Of a stretch of 64,000 nucleotides of DNA, positions 1 through 10,110 are shown piece after piece. The DNA lies in NCBI GenBank assembly GCA_020310875.1, contig CM035441.1:91234495-91298494 (forward strand), in the 5' to 3' direction. The notes under the pieces were generated by a model that did no database searches, had not been told where the DNA came from, and worked only from the letters and a program-made list of their open reading frames with translations. A program made the translations under genes and the position numbers. This DNA comes from Ceratopteris richardii. Its lineage: Eukaryota; Streptophyta; Polypodiopsida; Polypodiales; Pteridaceae. Positions within the stretch are counted from its first letter, which is position 1, and every line of letters starts with the position of its first letter.

Positions 1-1058
1 CAAAAAATAATTTTCCGATGTGCGCAGGTGCTGAAGTTGGTCCACCCTTCATCCAAATAGCATTCTAAGTCTCTCTCGATAGGTTGTACTTCAAAACAAT
101 ACTTGAAGAAGGGTCGTTTATGAAAAAGGATCAAAGTTGAACCTCTGAAAATAATGGGGAGTGAAGCCAAACTATGGCTTATAGCCACTCTATGGAAAGA
201 TGTCTAAAAGAGCTATCCATAGCAAAAAAAATTTCTTGATTTGGATCTTGGATGACCAAAATATGATCAAAAGAGTGTATATGTAGTGCTAATTGGTTAA
301 TGTGAAAAACTCCTCGCTATGGCATCACATAAGAATGACTTCGAATTCCTCTCTTTTTGAACAGAGAACGCGCGCATACGTGTATAGTAATCCCACATAC
401 AGCGACTAAACACTGATGTAGAGGGGGCTGAGGAGTGTACAGGTATGCTGCTTCTGATGTTCACCGCGCATCGTTTTATCCCACATACCATGTTAAAACT
501 TAGAAGCATTATATATGTAGTCGAAGCGGATCGGGCTTCTATCAGTTCCCGATGAAAGACTGAGTTCTCTCTGTTGTCGGAAGTTTGGAAGAATGCTCCT
601 TCTTCGATGACAGCCTGCAGCTCTTATGTGTGCTTGAGCGTATATCACTTGGGGCAGTCACGTGAATAGCTCGGCATACAACAGGAATGTAAAGCAAAAA
701 AACAAGAAACGTAGTCGCCGTGCGATGCGCATGAGCTCGTTTTGCTTCGGCGTCCCCGGTGGCTGAGAAGCGTTCAGGCCTTTAGATAGGCTTCCTTCTG
801 CATGAACGCCCGTAAAGTGGGCACGTGGGCACGATGTATTGAACAGCCTGGAGCTACAGACGTCACGGCCTCTTCACAGGGAGGATCCTCCAGGTCCTTT
901 CGCGAGACGCTTCTTGCTCTCTGGAGTCTGGTTCCAACAGGAAACGCGACGACTACGCTCGAGCTTCAACAGAGACCGCAATCGGCGATTGAGATAATCC
1001 CATGATGACGATAAGAAGAAAAAGAGTTCTGCGGACACCTATGCTCTAATACCACTCT
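1..1058 (-). other. Internal leader side of a minus-strand LTR element; no gene recognised
   Basis: The sequence directly left of the LTR at 1059 contains CTCTAATACCACT (about 1044-1056). Its complement resembles the Met-tRNA primer-binding site (TGGTATCAGAGC) with changes. The element body should therefore lie to the left and read on the minus strand, which makes this stretch its 5' leader or gag start. I looked for gag, protease or zinc-knuckle motifs on the minus strand and found none I trust. The short open frames here have no recognisable domain. Confidence 0.45.
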
Positions 1059-1502
1059 TGCCCCAGGTACCACAGACACACGAACGCAGAGAATAACAGA
1101 CATACGAACGTAGAGAAAAAAATACTCAAAGACAAAAAGAGATAAGAGACGACATCAAATTGGGTACAATCTCCCCCCACATGCTCTGATGGACACTCTA
1201 TGAGAGCATGCATATTTATAGGTAATTCATATTATGTCCTTGATGGAAGATACATGAGGGCCACACTAAAAATAGTGTGCTTTTGCTTTATTTACAAAAA
1301 TAGCTAAAAATAGCTAAAAAATAACTAATAACTTATTCTCTAAAAATATCTCAAAAAGCATGTGAATAAATCCTCTCGTGTTCACACTCGTTCATACTTG
1401 TTCATACCCTCATGGATCTCCACCTGCTAAATCAAAACACAACACACATTAAAATCCTCAAGGCATTAAACCTTTATTCCAAATATTCCATAAACTATAA
1501 CA
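1059..1502 (-). mobile_element. LTR of a gypsy-type element (5' LTR, minus orientation)
   Basis: A TG...CA-bounded block of 444 bp. It shares spaced stretches with the LTR of the gypsy element at 44887-50525: the tract reading GGGTACAATCTCC followed by a C-run, the TATTTATAGGTA tract, and the last ~100 bp before ATAACA. The minus strand reads CTATAAATA at about 1212-1220, a likely TATA box for minus-strand transcription. The partner LTR is outside the window. Positions 1503-1719 beyond it show nothing recognisable. Confidence 0.6.
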
Positions 1503-1719
1503 ATGTCGATGCACCACAGTGCGCTCTCCTTCTCAAGAGCTCCACGACGATATGCTCAGAGTAGAAAACCGAGCTCTTGAGGCTGCACATAGTACTTTGC
1601 ACAGATGTTGCAGAATACACAAGGAGCACGAAGACAGACTTCTTAGGTCTTACAAATGCGATCGAACTTACAGTCTATAACTAACCAGGCCACTATATGT
1701 TTTATTAAAGAATATATAC

Positions 1720-3170
1720 AAAGAAGTGTCCAGTGGCTATTTGGCCTTTCACATGGACACTAACGATAACAATTCTCATGGATTTGCTCGTACACATATA
1801 CTAGTGGATCATATCTCATCATGTGTATTTCTCTTTCTACCTCATCATCATCATCAGATTCATCATCAAATTTTACTCTTGAAAGCATATCAGCCACCGT
1901 GTTCAACTTTCAAGCTATGTGAACAAAAGTGGGATTTATAAACTTTATATATGAGATCCACCTCCTTTGACCTGAATAATCAACATGCTTTAAAATCGGG
2001 GCTTCAATAAGTAGCTTCAGTTTGCACATCGCTCTCGATTGTTTTTGTGTCCAAAAAAACTTCTTTGTTTTTCTCAATAGATCATATAAAGGGTTCCCAA
2101 TATGAGCGAAGTGAGGGATCCAGATCACATAAAATACACAGGATCCCAAGAATCTCGTCACCTCACTCATATTATGACACACCTCATAAATCTTGCTAAT
2201 GGCCTCAACTTTTTGCGGGTATGGCTTGCAGCCATAGAGTCCACATACATGTCCTACTTGAGAACCTTGTCAACTTCAAAAACAGATTTCTCTAGAGAAA
2301 TTATTAGCCTGACCTCTTCAAATTTCTCAAATATTTTCTCACAGTCAGAGATATGGTCGCTAACAAACTTCCTGTAGCTAGAAGCATCTAAACTCTCATC
2401 TTTCACTCTTTCCTCACATCCCTTTATCATAATATAATTGATAAAAGGCATAGTCACTGAAGGTATAAAGTCTCACACGACTAGGTTCATGGCATTCATC
2501 ATGTGACCTATAGACTTTGTCGGTCCTTGTGGCAAAGTACACATGCACACAAGGCCTAGTGGAATCTTCATTGTCCTGATGTATGTGCTCTCAATAGCCA
2601 ACTGAAACTGATCATACCCTGAATATAGATTGCCCCTAAAGTAGATGGAATGCCCAACAAATGCTTGTGCAAACTCATCTACTATGGGTCCTATCCCTAC
2701 ATTTCTGATTGTGACTTTATTTACAAGCTATAGATTGTGGATGAAATGAAGTTTCCCATTCTTCTTTGGCACTATGAACCACCTATTCAAATATGGAGCC
2801 AAAGATAGTTCTAATATCGACATGGATATCTTTTCCTTTAACAGCGTTATCAACTTAGGTAAGTGAGCCTTTGGGACTTGTATAGGTCGAATATTCCATG
2901 GTATATGTGGCACTATAAAAATAATCATGGGTTGTACTTGTTTCGGATCCGCACAACCTATCTCATGTGGGAAAAGTGCAAATACTTTCTCGTGTTTCTT
3001 AATGACTTCTTTAAACTTTTCTTTCTATTGTTCTCTTAGGAATGATCTTTCTCCAAAACTTTATCTCTTTAATAGTCTCAACAGTAAAATGATGCCCCAT
3101 AATCTCTCATCGTCTCAACATAGGATCATCAGACACTCACACACATTTTTCATGACTATCTTTTGACAAC
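1720..3170 (-). pseudogene. Decayed Ty3/gypsy pol (RT to RNase H)
   Basis: Minus-strand frames carry gypsy polymerase blocks in the right order. At 2728-2928 is the RT N-terminus, with PKAHLPKLITLLKE and a WFIVPKKNGKLHFI block. At 2254-2457 is the RT thumb side, with a DHISDCEKIFEKFEEVRL block. At 1910-2182 is the RT/RNase H linker, with FLGSCVFYVIWIPHFAHIGN and an FFWTQKQSRAMCKLK block. Near 1860-1910 is the end of RNase H (ELNTVADMLSRVKFDDE). The blocks are in different frames with stops between them, and the RT catalytic YxDD was not found intact. No LTRs can be assigned. This is an old, inactive remnant and a different lineage from the 8-14 kb element. Confidence 0.75.
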
Positions 3171-3184
3171 GGTTGGGCTATGGG

Positions 3185-3268
3185 TGAAAACATATACACT
3201 TACACATGCACATGCACATACATACATATACACACACATACACATGCACATACATACATATACACATA
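3185..3268. repeat. CA/TA-rich imperfect microsatellite
   Basis: Alternating CACA/CATA units (ACATACATATACACA and variants). It is the complement-strand version of the TG/TA arrays seen elsewhere in the window. Confidence 0.85.
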
Positions 3269-3511
3269 GAGAAGAATGTTGAATCTAAAGCTTACTTGGA
3301 ATCCTGGGCTTGATTTTATTTTACGGATGTCCTTATGCATGAACAGTAGCCACAGAATGCCTTCATTCATAAAAAATGATATTATGAAAGTATTATTGTA
3401 ATTAATACACATGTAGCATATGATCTCATTACATAAATTTGTAATTAACGTTTTCCCAACAAACTTTAAAATTACTCTTACAAGTCTCATTGTTAGCGGA
3501 GTGCTTCTATC

Positions 3512-3689
3512 ATGGGAGCTGGACGTAAGACCAAAACATACGAAGGCCTTCATTCTCCTTCCTCTGGGGCTAGCTGTCCTCCTTCATCACTGCTCCCCTT
3601 CTTGAACCTTCCGGCGGAGGAGCTTGCTGTTGTGATTTTTGGTTGTGACCATGTGACTTACAATGAATGTGTCACACAGCTTCTGTTTG
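3512..3689 (+). CDS. First exon of a DCD-domain (Development and Cell Death) protein, partial
   Basis: An ATG at 3512 opens 59 codons beginning MGAGRKTKTYEG. The last part reads IFGCDHVTYNECVTQLLFG, which matches the opening of the plant DCD domain (conserved FGC, a TxxEC segment and a QLFG end). The reading runs straight into GTATAC at 3690, a good 5' splice donor in phase 1. Plant DCD genes are expected to continue with an exon for the PxxHFxYV part; nothing like it appears in the next few hundred bases, which are CT and TG arrays. Either the intron is very long and repeat-filled, or this is an isolated exon. DCD proteins act in stress and cell-death signalling (family knowledge). That the exon is still used is unproven. 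Confidence 0.6.
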
Positions 3690-3780
3690 GTATACTTTAT
3701 CTATCCTCCTACTTTCTATCTCAGATAATGTATACTTTTCCATGTCCTGGTCATATGGACACCATTTCCATCTGTGCCCT

Positions 3781-3783
<3 letters not shown>

Positions 3784-3832
<49 letters not shown>

Positions 3833-3835
3833 CCT
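3784..3835. repeat. (CT)n microsatellite
   Basis: About 23 CT units ending in CCCTCCCTCC. It lies downstream of the putative DCD splice donor. Confidence 0.95.
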
Positions 3836-3967
3836 CCACATATTACTGCATGTTCATGTGTGTGCATGTTTTTGGTATGGCTTTCGTGCGAACGTAGAGA
3901 AGAATCCTGAATCTAAAGCTTACTTGGAATCCTGGGCTTGGTTTTATTTTACGTCCGAGAGAAATCG

Positions 3968-4150
3968 AGCTTTTTTTTTATGTGTGTGTATGTGTATATG
4001 TGTGTGTATGTGTCTATGTGCGTATGCGTATGCATGTATGTATGCATATGTGTGTGTTGGCATGTGTATATGTGTGTATGCATCATTATGTGTGTATGTG
4101 TCTATGTGTGTATGTTTGTGTGTGTGTATATGTGTGTGTGTATGTGTTGC
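3968..4150. repeat. TG/TATG-rich microsatellite
   Basis: Imperfect TGTGTATGTG and TATGCATG units. Long open frames on both strands here (MCVCVYV- or HTHIHTH-like) are a by-product of the repeat. Confidence 0.9.
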
Positions 4151-4209
4151 AATAGAAATGCATGATTTCTTCAAGTTTAAAATAATATTTTATGAACTAA
4201 AAAAAAAAA

Positions 4210-5611
4210 GGGGCTAACAAACATTTTGATGATGGTACGTAACTCTATCATGGTCTTAACTGGTAACATTCCAAGTGTGAAATAGTGAAGATGTCTCTGA
4301 ATCTGCAGTGCTACCCTTGCTGTATCAGTTTTCCTCTTTATTGTGCTCGAAGAACTAGTAAGAATGGATTTGTGATCTATGCCTTTCAAAGATGTGCTGG
4401 AGCATCTTAGAAGGGTCTCCTAGAAAATGAGAAGGGAAAACAAATCATGATGATCGAACTTCCCAGAGTTTTCTTTGTTTTGTCTCACCTCAAAAACCAA
4501 TTATGTTTTAACAACATTACATTAAAATCAAAACTATAAGAAGAGATCATAATTATCAAAGATTACCTTTAGCAATTCAATGGGATTACTCTTTGTTGGT
4601 GCAGACTAGCGAAATGCATAACTATAAGCTGGTTTAATCAATGATGTCATGGTTAGTACACCAATAGGCTCTGAACCAAGGCCAGGACTCTACGGATCCT
4701 TTGATTTCTAGTCTGCCTCTTTGATGTTCTCCAAAACTTCATAATTGAATCATATTACATGATTGTCTATTTGTGTCCGAACAGAACCATCATATGCTAA
4801 ATACACTTCCCTTAGCCCATACATACATTTTCAAAGGTTCTCCACGCCCCTTAGCTCCATACCCTTTTCCAGGTTTTCAGGAAGACACTAAATGATATAG
4901 GAATTCTTTGGAGGTTAAACCATCTAAAAAGCAAGAATGAATTATTGCCAAACCATCATGAAAGTCAGAAAAGAACAACTCCTCTCCGTTTACAAGTTTG
5001 ACAATGATCCTTTGCTTCCAGCCCTTATCATTGCCATCATGGAATTGGATGGACAACTATGCCTCTCAACTATACCTAAGCATGCACACTGTTGTATCAA
5101 GTTTGACAATGATCCTTTGCTTCCAGCCCTTATCATTGCCATCATGGAATTGGATGGACAACTATGCCTCTCAACAACGGTTGGTATTTCCCCAGGAACA
5201 CTTTGAAATTCACAAATTGCTGATCTTCTAGCACTGATTTCTTCAACTAAGCTAAGAAAATTTTCTTGAAGTTCTTGGAATGAGTTCCTCTTTTCCTGAC
5301 AAGACTAATCGGATGTGCCTTTCCAAAGTGAGAACTCTCTGAGAAGACAATCTGCAATCATCTACAACAATATGAACTTCTTCAAGAAGTTTTTTATATG
5401 TTCTGATTTCATCTGTTAAGTACATGTCTTTTAAGCCAACACTCAACCCTATTTGGAAAAGCCATTCATGCAGAACATTTTCAAGGCATGTTAGGAATTG
5501 AAGAGCAGTTTCAGTCCCTTTTTGATAGCAAAGACTTGGGACAATTCCCATATGGCAATCTGTTAACCATTTATTGCTAATAGGACACTGCATTATCTCG
5601 CTGTCATGCAC
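4210..5611 (-). pseudogene. NRPD1/NRPE1-like: RNA polymerase IV/V largest-subunit fragment (NRPD1/NRPE1-like), broken
   Basis: Three minus-strand blocks follow the order of the plant Pol IV/V largest subunit. Block a (5611-5187) has LENVLHEWLFQIGLSVGLKD, then, after a frame change near 5265-5290, MMAMIRAGSKGSLSNL, the AGSKGS segment that sits near the funnel and bridge helix. Block b (about 4880-4568) has LREVYLAYDGSVR and LGSEPIGVLTMTSLIKPAYS, and ends ELLK before a GTAATC donor. Block c (about 4421-4210) follows a TTTTCTAG acceptor, starts ETLLRC in phase 0, and has ARVALQIQRHLHYFTLG. Block b holds at least five in-frame stops (two TGA, three TAG) in about 110 codons, so it cannot encode this product. 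Pol IV and V drive RNA-directed DNA methylation (known). Whether it is IV or V cannot be settled here. No catalytic NADFDGD region is present. Confidence 0.7.
4994..5175. repeat. 77-bp tandem duplication inside the polymerase AGSKGS exon
   Basis: A block of about 77 bp at 4994-5070 recurs, essentially identical, at 5099-5175 with 28 bp between (period 105). Both copies encode the same minus-strand peptide (VERHS...AGSKGSLSNL). The upstream copy (5099-5175) continues into LIQQCACLG and a possible GT donor. Confidence 0.9.
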
Positions 5612-5639
5612 AACTACACTGCCTAAATATGTCTACTCT

Positions 5640-6540
5640 ACACCAGGGGGAAATGTCATATTTAAGACGTGTATCCCTGTGTGAATGCATGTATATGTGT
5701 GTGAATGCATCATTATGTGTGTATGTGTGTATGCATGTGTATGTGTGTGAATGCATCATTATGTGTATATGTGTCTATGTGTGTATGTGTGTGTGTATAT
5801 GTGTGTGTATGTGTGTGCACGTCTATGTGTATGTGTGTGTGTCTATGAGTGTGTATCTGTTTATGTGTGTGTATATGTCTATGTGTGTGTATGTGTCTAT
5901 GTGTGTATGTGTATGCATGTATGAATGCATATGTGCGTGTATGTGTGTGTATCCATTATGTATGCATATGTGTGTATGCATTATGTATGTGTATGTATGC
6001 ATGTGCATTATGTATGCATATGCATTATGTATGTGTATGTATGCATGTGCATTATGTATGCATATGTGTGTGTATGCATGTAAGTATGTATGTATGTATG
6101 CATATGCATATGCATTATGTATGCGTGTATGTGTATGTGTGTGCATGTCTCTCTATGTGTGTGTATGCATATATGTGTGTGTATGTGTGTATGTGTGTGT
6201 ATGTGTATGTGTGTGTATGTGTGTGTATGTGTCTATGTGTGTGTATGTGTATGTGTATATGTGTGTGCATGTGTATGCATTATGTATGTGTATTTTTGCA
6301 TGTGCATTATGTATACATATATGTGTGTATGCATATATGTGTGTGTGCATGTATCTGTGTGTGTGTATGCATGTATATGTGTGTGTATGCAACATTATGT
6401 GTGTATGTGTGTATACGTGTGTGTATTTGTGTGTGTATGTGTGTGTGTGTCTATGTGTATGTGTGTGTGTGTCTATGTGTGTATATGTGTGTGTATGCAT
6501 ATGTATGCTTGTGTAAGTGTGTGTGTGTGCGCATACCTAG
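5640..6540. repeat. ~0.9-kb TG/TATG/GCATTATG compound microsatellite
   Basis: Dense TGTGTATGTG units with GCATTATGTATG and CATATGCAT interruptions, giving long frames on both strands that are not genes. The part from about 5930 on has a counterpart at 16610-17160. Confidence 0.95.
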
Positions 6541-6551
6541 TCTTTCTCTTT

Positions 6552-6604
6552 GCATGTCTCTCTCTCTCTGTCTCTCTCTCTCTCTCTCTCTCGTTCTCTT
6601 TCTC
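6552..6604. repeat. CT-rich microsatellite
   Basis: CTCTCTCTGTCTCTCT-type tract following the TG array. The matching tract in the second segment copy is at 17183-17237. Confidence 0.9.
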
Positions 6605-6829
6605 TCATCCAGATCTCGGTACAACCTTCACAATAGTATGTGTATGTGCATGTATGTTATATGATTGTAAGTGAAAATCTAATATGATCGTGTATGTGCA
6701 TGTATTTGTGTGTGTATGATTGTGAATTAAAAACTATTGTAATTTTTGGAAAAGGTTTTATGTTCTTTTGATAATTCATGGGTTGAGAAGGTATTAATAA
6801 GTGAAGATCAAATGCATCTAGGATTGCAT

Positions 6830-6942
6830 ATTAGCTAACAAAAGGTTCTTGTTGTATGGATTCAATACAAGTTTACAGATCCATAGATCTTCTTTAGGAA
6901 GTTGTATTGTATTGATACAACAAGAACCTTCTCTTAGCTGAG
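6830..6942. repeat. Foldback (hairpin) with ~42-bp arms, copy 1
   Basis: Arm 1 (6830-6872) begins TTAGCTAAC and contains AAGGTTCTTGTTGTAT. Arm 2 (6902-6942) is its near-complement and ends with the complement of TTAGCT. Roughly 85-90% of positions pair, leaving a ~29-nt loop. Conserved at 17938-18050. Confidence 0.75.
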
Positions 6943-7332
6943 ATGTTGGCATCAAGACAATAGCATCAAGAGGGACTTTTTCAGAGGAAAGAAATCTACT
7001 TGTTGAGACAATAGCATGAAGAGGGATGGTGAAGTTTTGATAAAAATCGATTTATGCACCTGATCCTTGGATACTTACGACAAAAAAGATGCAAAAAGAT
7101 AAAAATAGATTTTATTTTTTATGATATAGCTTAGTATTTTTTTCAAGCATATAATAATGATTTTTTATTTCTTTACATTTTTATAGGTTAGGTTGATTGA
7201 TTTCGAGCTGAATAGGTGGAGGGAGGACTAGATGCAATGTGTATATACTTCAATCATATGACAAACACATATGGGTACGAAAGTTGAAAAAAACTATGGT
7301 TGTGAATACAATACATGCATATGTGTAGGGTT

Positions 7333-7354
7333 GGTTCTTGATGCATCAAGAACC
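7333..7354. repeat. Perfect 22-bp palindrome centred on ATGCAT
   Basis: GGTTCTTG, ATGCAT, CAAGAACC. The GGTTCTTG half also starts the core of the foldback at 6843. Unchanged in copy 2 at 18439-18460. Confidence 0.9.
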
Positions 7355-7449
7355 CTCTTTCTTGACTTTACTTACTTGTACATGATTGTGAAGGCAATAA
7401 AATTTCTTGACTGTGCTTATTTTTTTTCAACGCTCAAGTCCATTTACTA

Positions 7450-8140
7450 TATGTATGTGCTTGGTTTTATGTATATATACATATGCATGTGTGCATGCAT
7501 GTATGTGAGTACGTACATATGCATGTGTATGTATGCATGTGAGTATATATGCATATGTGTATGTATGCATATGTATGTATGTATGTGCATGTGTGTATAC
7601 ATGTATCTATGTATGTATGCATATGCATATGTGTGTATGTATGCATGTGAGTGAATGTGTGTGTGTTTATGTGTGTGTATGTATATGTGCAAGTATTTAT
7701 ATGTATATGTGTATGTGCATATGTGTATATGTGCAAGTATCTATATGTTTATGTGTGTGTATGCATATGTGTGCATTTGTAAATGTATCTGTATGCATAT
7801 CATATATGTGTGCATTTGTGTATGTGTGTAACTCTGTATCTGTGTATCTGTGTGTGTATGTTTGTGCATGTGTGTGTATGCATGTATCTATGTATGTATG
7901 CATATGCATGTGTATGCATGTGTGTGTATGTATATGTGCACGTATCTATATGTGTATGTGTATATGTCTATGTGTTTGTATGATTTTGTGTGTATATGAG
8001 TATATGTATATGTGTGTGTATATGTGCAAGTATCTATATGTGTATGCATGTGTGTGTATGTATATGTGCAAGTATTTATATGTGTGTGTATGTGTATATG
8101 TCTATGTGTGTGTATGATTTTGTGTGTATATGTGTATATA
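7450..8140. repeat. TG/TATG/CATATG compound microsatellite (copy 1)
   Basis: Imperfect TGTGTATG, ATGTGCAAGTATCTATATG and GCATATG units. The chromovirus LTR starts directly inside this array at 8141, and the array resumes at 14085. Confidence 0.95.
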
Positions 8141-8832
8141 TGTCAGGGGAGCACTAGATTGTGCTCTCTGACTTCACTAGACAAGATTTTGGAAATACCC
8201 TTATGATTACAAGAACACCCACATAGGGAAAATAATACAAGAAGATGTGGCCAATTCAAGACGTCCCACAACTTGGGACCAATAGGTATGGAAAACTGGA
8301 CTAGAGATGATATAGGAGATCCCACAACCCGAGATCGTAAGTATGAGACAAAATATCTAGATTACAAGAACTCCCTTCTGGGAGATGAACTAGATACAAG
8401 GAAGAACTCGACAAGATCTCGTACTACGAGATTGCAAGAGGACAAGACAGGATGTCCAAGAACTAGATTAGACAAGATTGGAACAAGGAATAAGACAAGA
8501 AGTGGAACTGGAACTTGGAGAGTACTTACATGGCGGTCATGACTCCTTGAGCTCCCAAGACATGTATTGGCAAGACTGAGAATGAATGTGGCCAACCCCT
8601 CCTTATATAGAATTTCCAAGGATGGTTACCAGTTGATGATCTCATCGATGATGTCATCAATTTGAAGCATGGTCTCTAGATGTCAGAATCAAGCAAGAAG
8701 ATAATCGTTCTTAGGGTTTTGGCACATTGAGGACGCAATGGAAGCATTGGTTTCTCCTAATTCTAAACCAATCATGAGATATAGGATTCACATAGAATCT
8801 AAGATTCAAGATGGTTTCCTTTGTCCATGACA
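8141..8832 (-). repeat. 3' LTR of chromovirus copy 1 (692 bp)
   Basis: Carries a ~60-bp segment (around 8178-8240) missing from the other LTR. The same length difference (692 against 633 bp) exists in copy 2. Left-LTR-specific bases, such as AAAATATCTAG near 8350, are shared with the left LTR of copy 2. Confidence 0.9.
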
Positions 8833-9635
8833 TCACCTCCCCCTCAAGCGATGAGTTCCACGAGGAGTGGTCATGTTCTCTAGTCCCAACTTCATTGGAT
8901 TTCCCTTATGGAATTCTTGAACCTCGATTGGTGCTCTCTGCAGATTTTTTGTAAGTTCCCAAGTACGATCACTGATGTCATAAACTTTCAAATGAATAAG
9001 GTACTCTAATCTTCCTCCGGATATTCTCGAATCTAGGACATGCTGGACTTCGAATTCTTCATGATCTTTAATCTCGATAGGTGGTGAAGGACTAGGTCTC
9101 TCCCCCCTAAATGGTGATATGTGATATGGTTCCAACATGGATATGTGGAAAATTGGATGTATTCTCATGGTGGTAGCTGGAGCTTGAAGGTGACTGGGTT
9201 AATCTTGGGCAAGATGGTAAATGGACCAAATCTTAGATGATCTAACTTTACACAAGGCCTTGAAGTTTGCAAATTGTTTTTGAGTAACCATACTTTATCC
9301 CCAATTTGATAGGATGGATTCTGGACACGATGTTGATCTACATAGTACTTATATTGTTCTTGAGCTTTATGGATCTCTTCCTCGAGTTCTTTGTGAATGT
9401 CCATCAGGTACTGGGCCTTGTCTTTGGCAGCTAGGTTCTTGACATGATTTGAGAGTTGTATATCCATCCTTGATTGTTGTCCATAGTTTGCAAAGAAGGG
9501 CGTTTTCTTAGTAGATGCATGAAAATTATTGTTAAAGGCAAACTCTGCAAAGGTTAACAACTCAAACCAATCGTATTGGTGATAGTTGCTAGTGCAACGA
9601 AGATATTGATCTAGGACTTGATTCATCCGTTCTGT
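8833..9635 (-). pseudogene. Chromovirus integrase C-terminus and chromodomain, copy 1
   Basis: 9165-9626 gives the integrase C-terminal half: NQVLDQYLRC, FAEFAFNNNFHAST, then an IGDKVWLLKNNLQTSRP block (GPY/F-like). 8833-9168 gives HPIFHISMLEPYHISPFRG and then a chromodomain-like stretch (EFEVQHVLDSRI, LEYLIHLKVYDISDRTWE). Chromodomains steer integration to heterochromatin (family knowledge). A TAA stop separates this part from the catalytic core at about 9624; copy 2 has the same stop, so it predates the duplication. Confidence 0.85.
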
Positions 9636-10110
9636 TTATCCATCAGTCTGTGGATGATTTGATGTAGATAGTTTAACTTGACCACCAAGGATCTTGCAAT
9701 GACTGTTCCAAAAGCTGGATATGAACTGTGGACCTCGATCACTAACAATATCATCAGGAAGTCCATGGAGCCTAAAGATGTATTTGAGAAAAAGTCTAGC
9801 AGTGGCTGCACCTGTGATTGCCTTCGTAGTTGGAATGAAGTGTGCCATCTTTGTAAATCTATCCACAATAAAAAGAATGGCATCATACTTATCCACCTTT
9901 GGTAGATCTATGATGAAATCCATAGATAATGAAGATCATGGCCTTTCAGGAATAGGTAAAGGTTGCAAGAGGCCATAAGGTTTATGTGGGGGTACCTTAG
10001 ATCTATTGCAAGTATCACATGTTCGGATATATTCTTTTACTTCCTTCCACATTTAAGGCCACCGAAAATCTCTTGATATGAGTTCTATTGTTTTATTCAC
10101 TCCAAAATGT
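9636..10110 (-). pseudogene. Chromovirus integrase zinc and catalytic core, copy 1
   Basis: The core reads MDFIIDLPKVDKYDAIL, DRFTKMAHFIPTTKAI and DDIVSDRGPQF, so the first two acidic residues of the D,D,E triad are visible; the third (TERMNQ) lies beyond the stop. Upstream is the HHCC zinc part (GHFGVNKTIELISRDF, then CDTCNRSK). A TAA inside it (between P and MW, about 10052) is a CAA codon in copy 2, so it arose in copy 1 after duplication. Confidence 0.85.

Larger units (their letters stand above)
3267..3942. repeat. Pair of ~47-bp direct repeats flanking the DCD exon
   Basis: About 3267-3315 and 3894-3942 share a block that starts TAGAGAAGAATSYTGAATC and ends CCTGGGCTTGRTTTTATTTT, with only a few differences. 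Each copy abuts a TG/CA or CT array. The DCD exon lies between them. Confidence 0.7.
6640..7445. other. Non-coding unique stretch between arrays (copy 1)
   Basis: AT-rich sequence with no open frame I can support, present in copy 2 at about 17760-18555. It holds the foldback at 6830-6942 and the palindrome at 7333-7354. Confidence 0.6.

Noticed and set aside
4560..4880. Stops in the polymerase block explained by RNA editing
   Set aside because: Nuclear transcripts in plants are not known to be edited this way; organellar-type editing would not apply, so a pseudogene is the simpler reading.
4937..5231. Plus-strand ORFs with a repeated peptide (FDNDPLLPALIIAIMELDG)
   Set aside because: They are the antisense of the duplicated polymerase AGSKGS exon, which makes better sense on the minus strand.
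5629..6674. Long open frames (up to 295 codons) of Cys/Val/Tyr/Met or His/Thr composition
   Set aside because: They are translations of TG/TATG arrays, open on both strands, with no domain or start context.
7450..8140. Spaced short repeats that might suggest a CRISPR array
   Set aside because: Units are variable TG/TA microsatellite motifs without constant repeats or unique spacers, in a plant-type context.
8136..8140. Absence of a target duplication for chromovirus copy 1 (ATATA against ATATG)
   Set aside because: Copy 2 has a perfect ATATG pair at the same place, so the mismatch is a later point change in the microsatellite.
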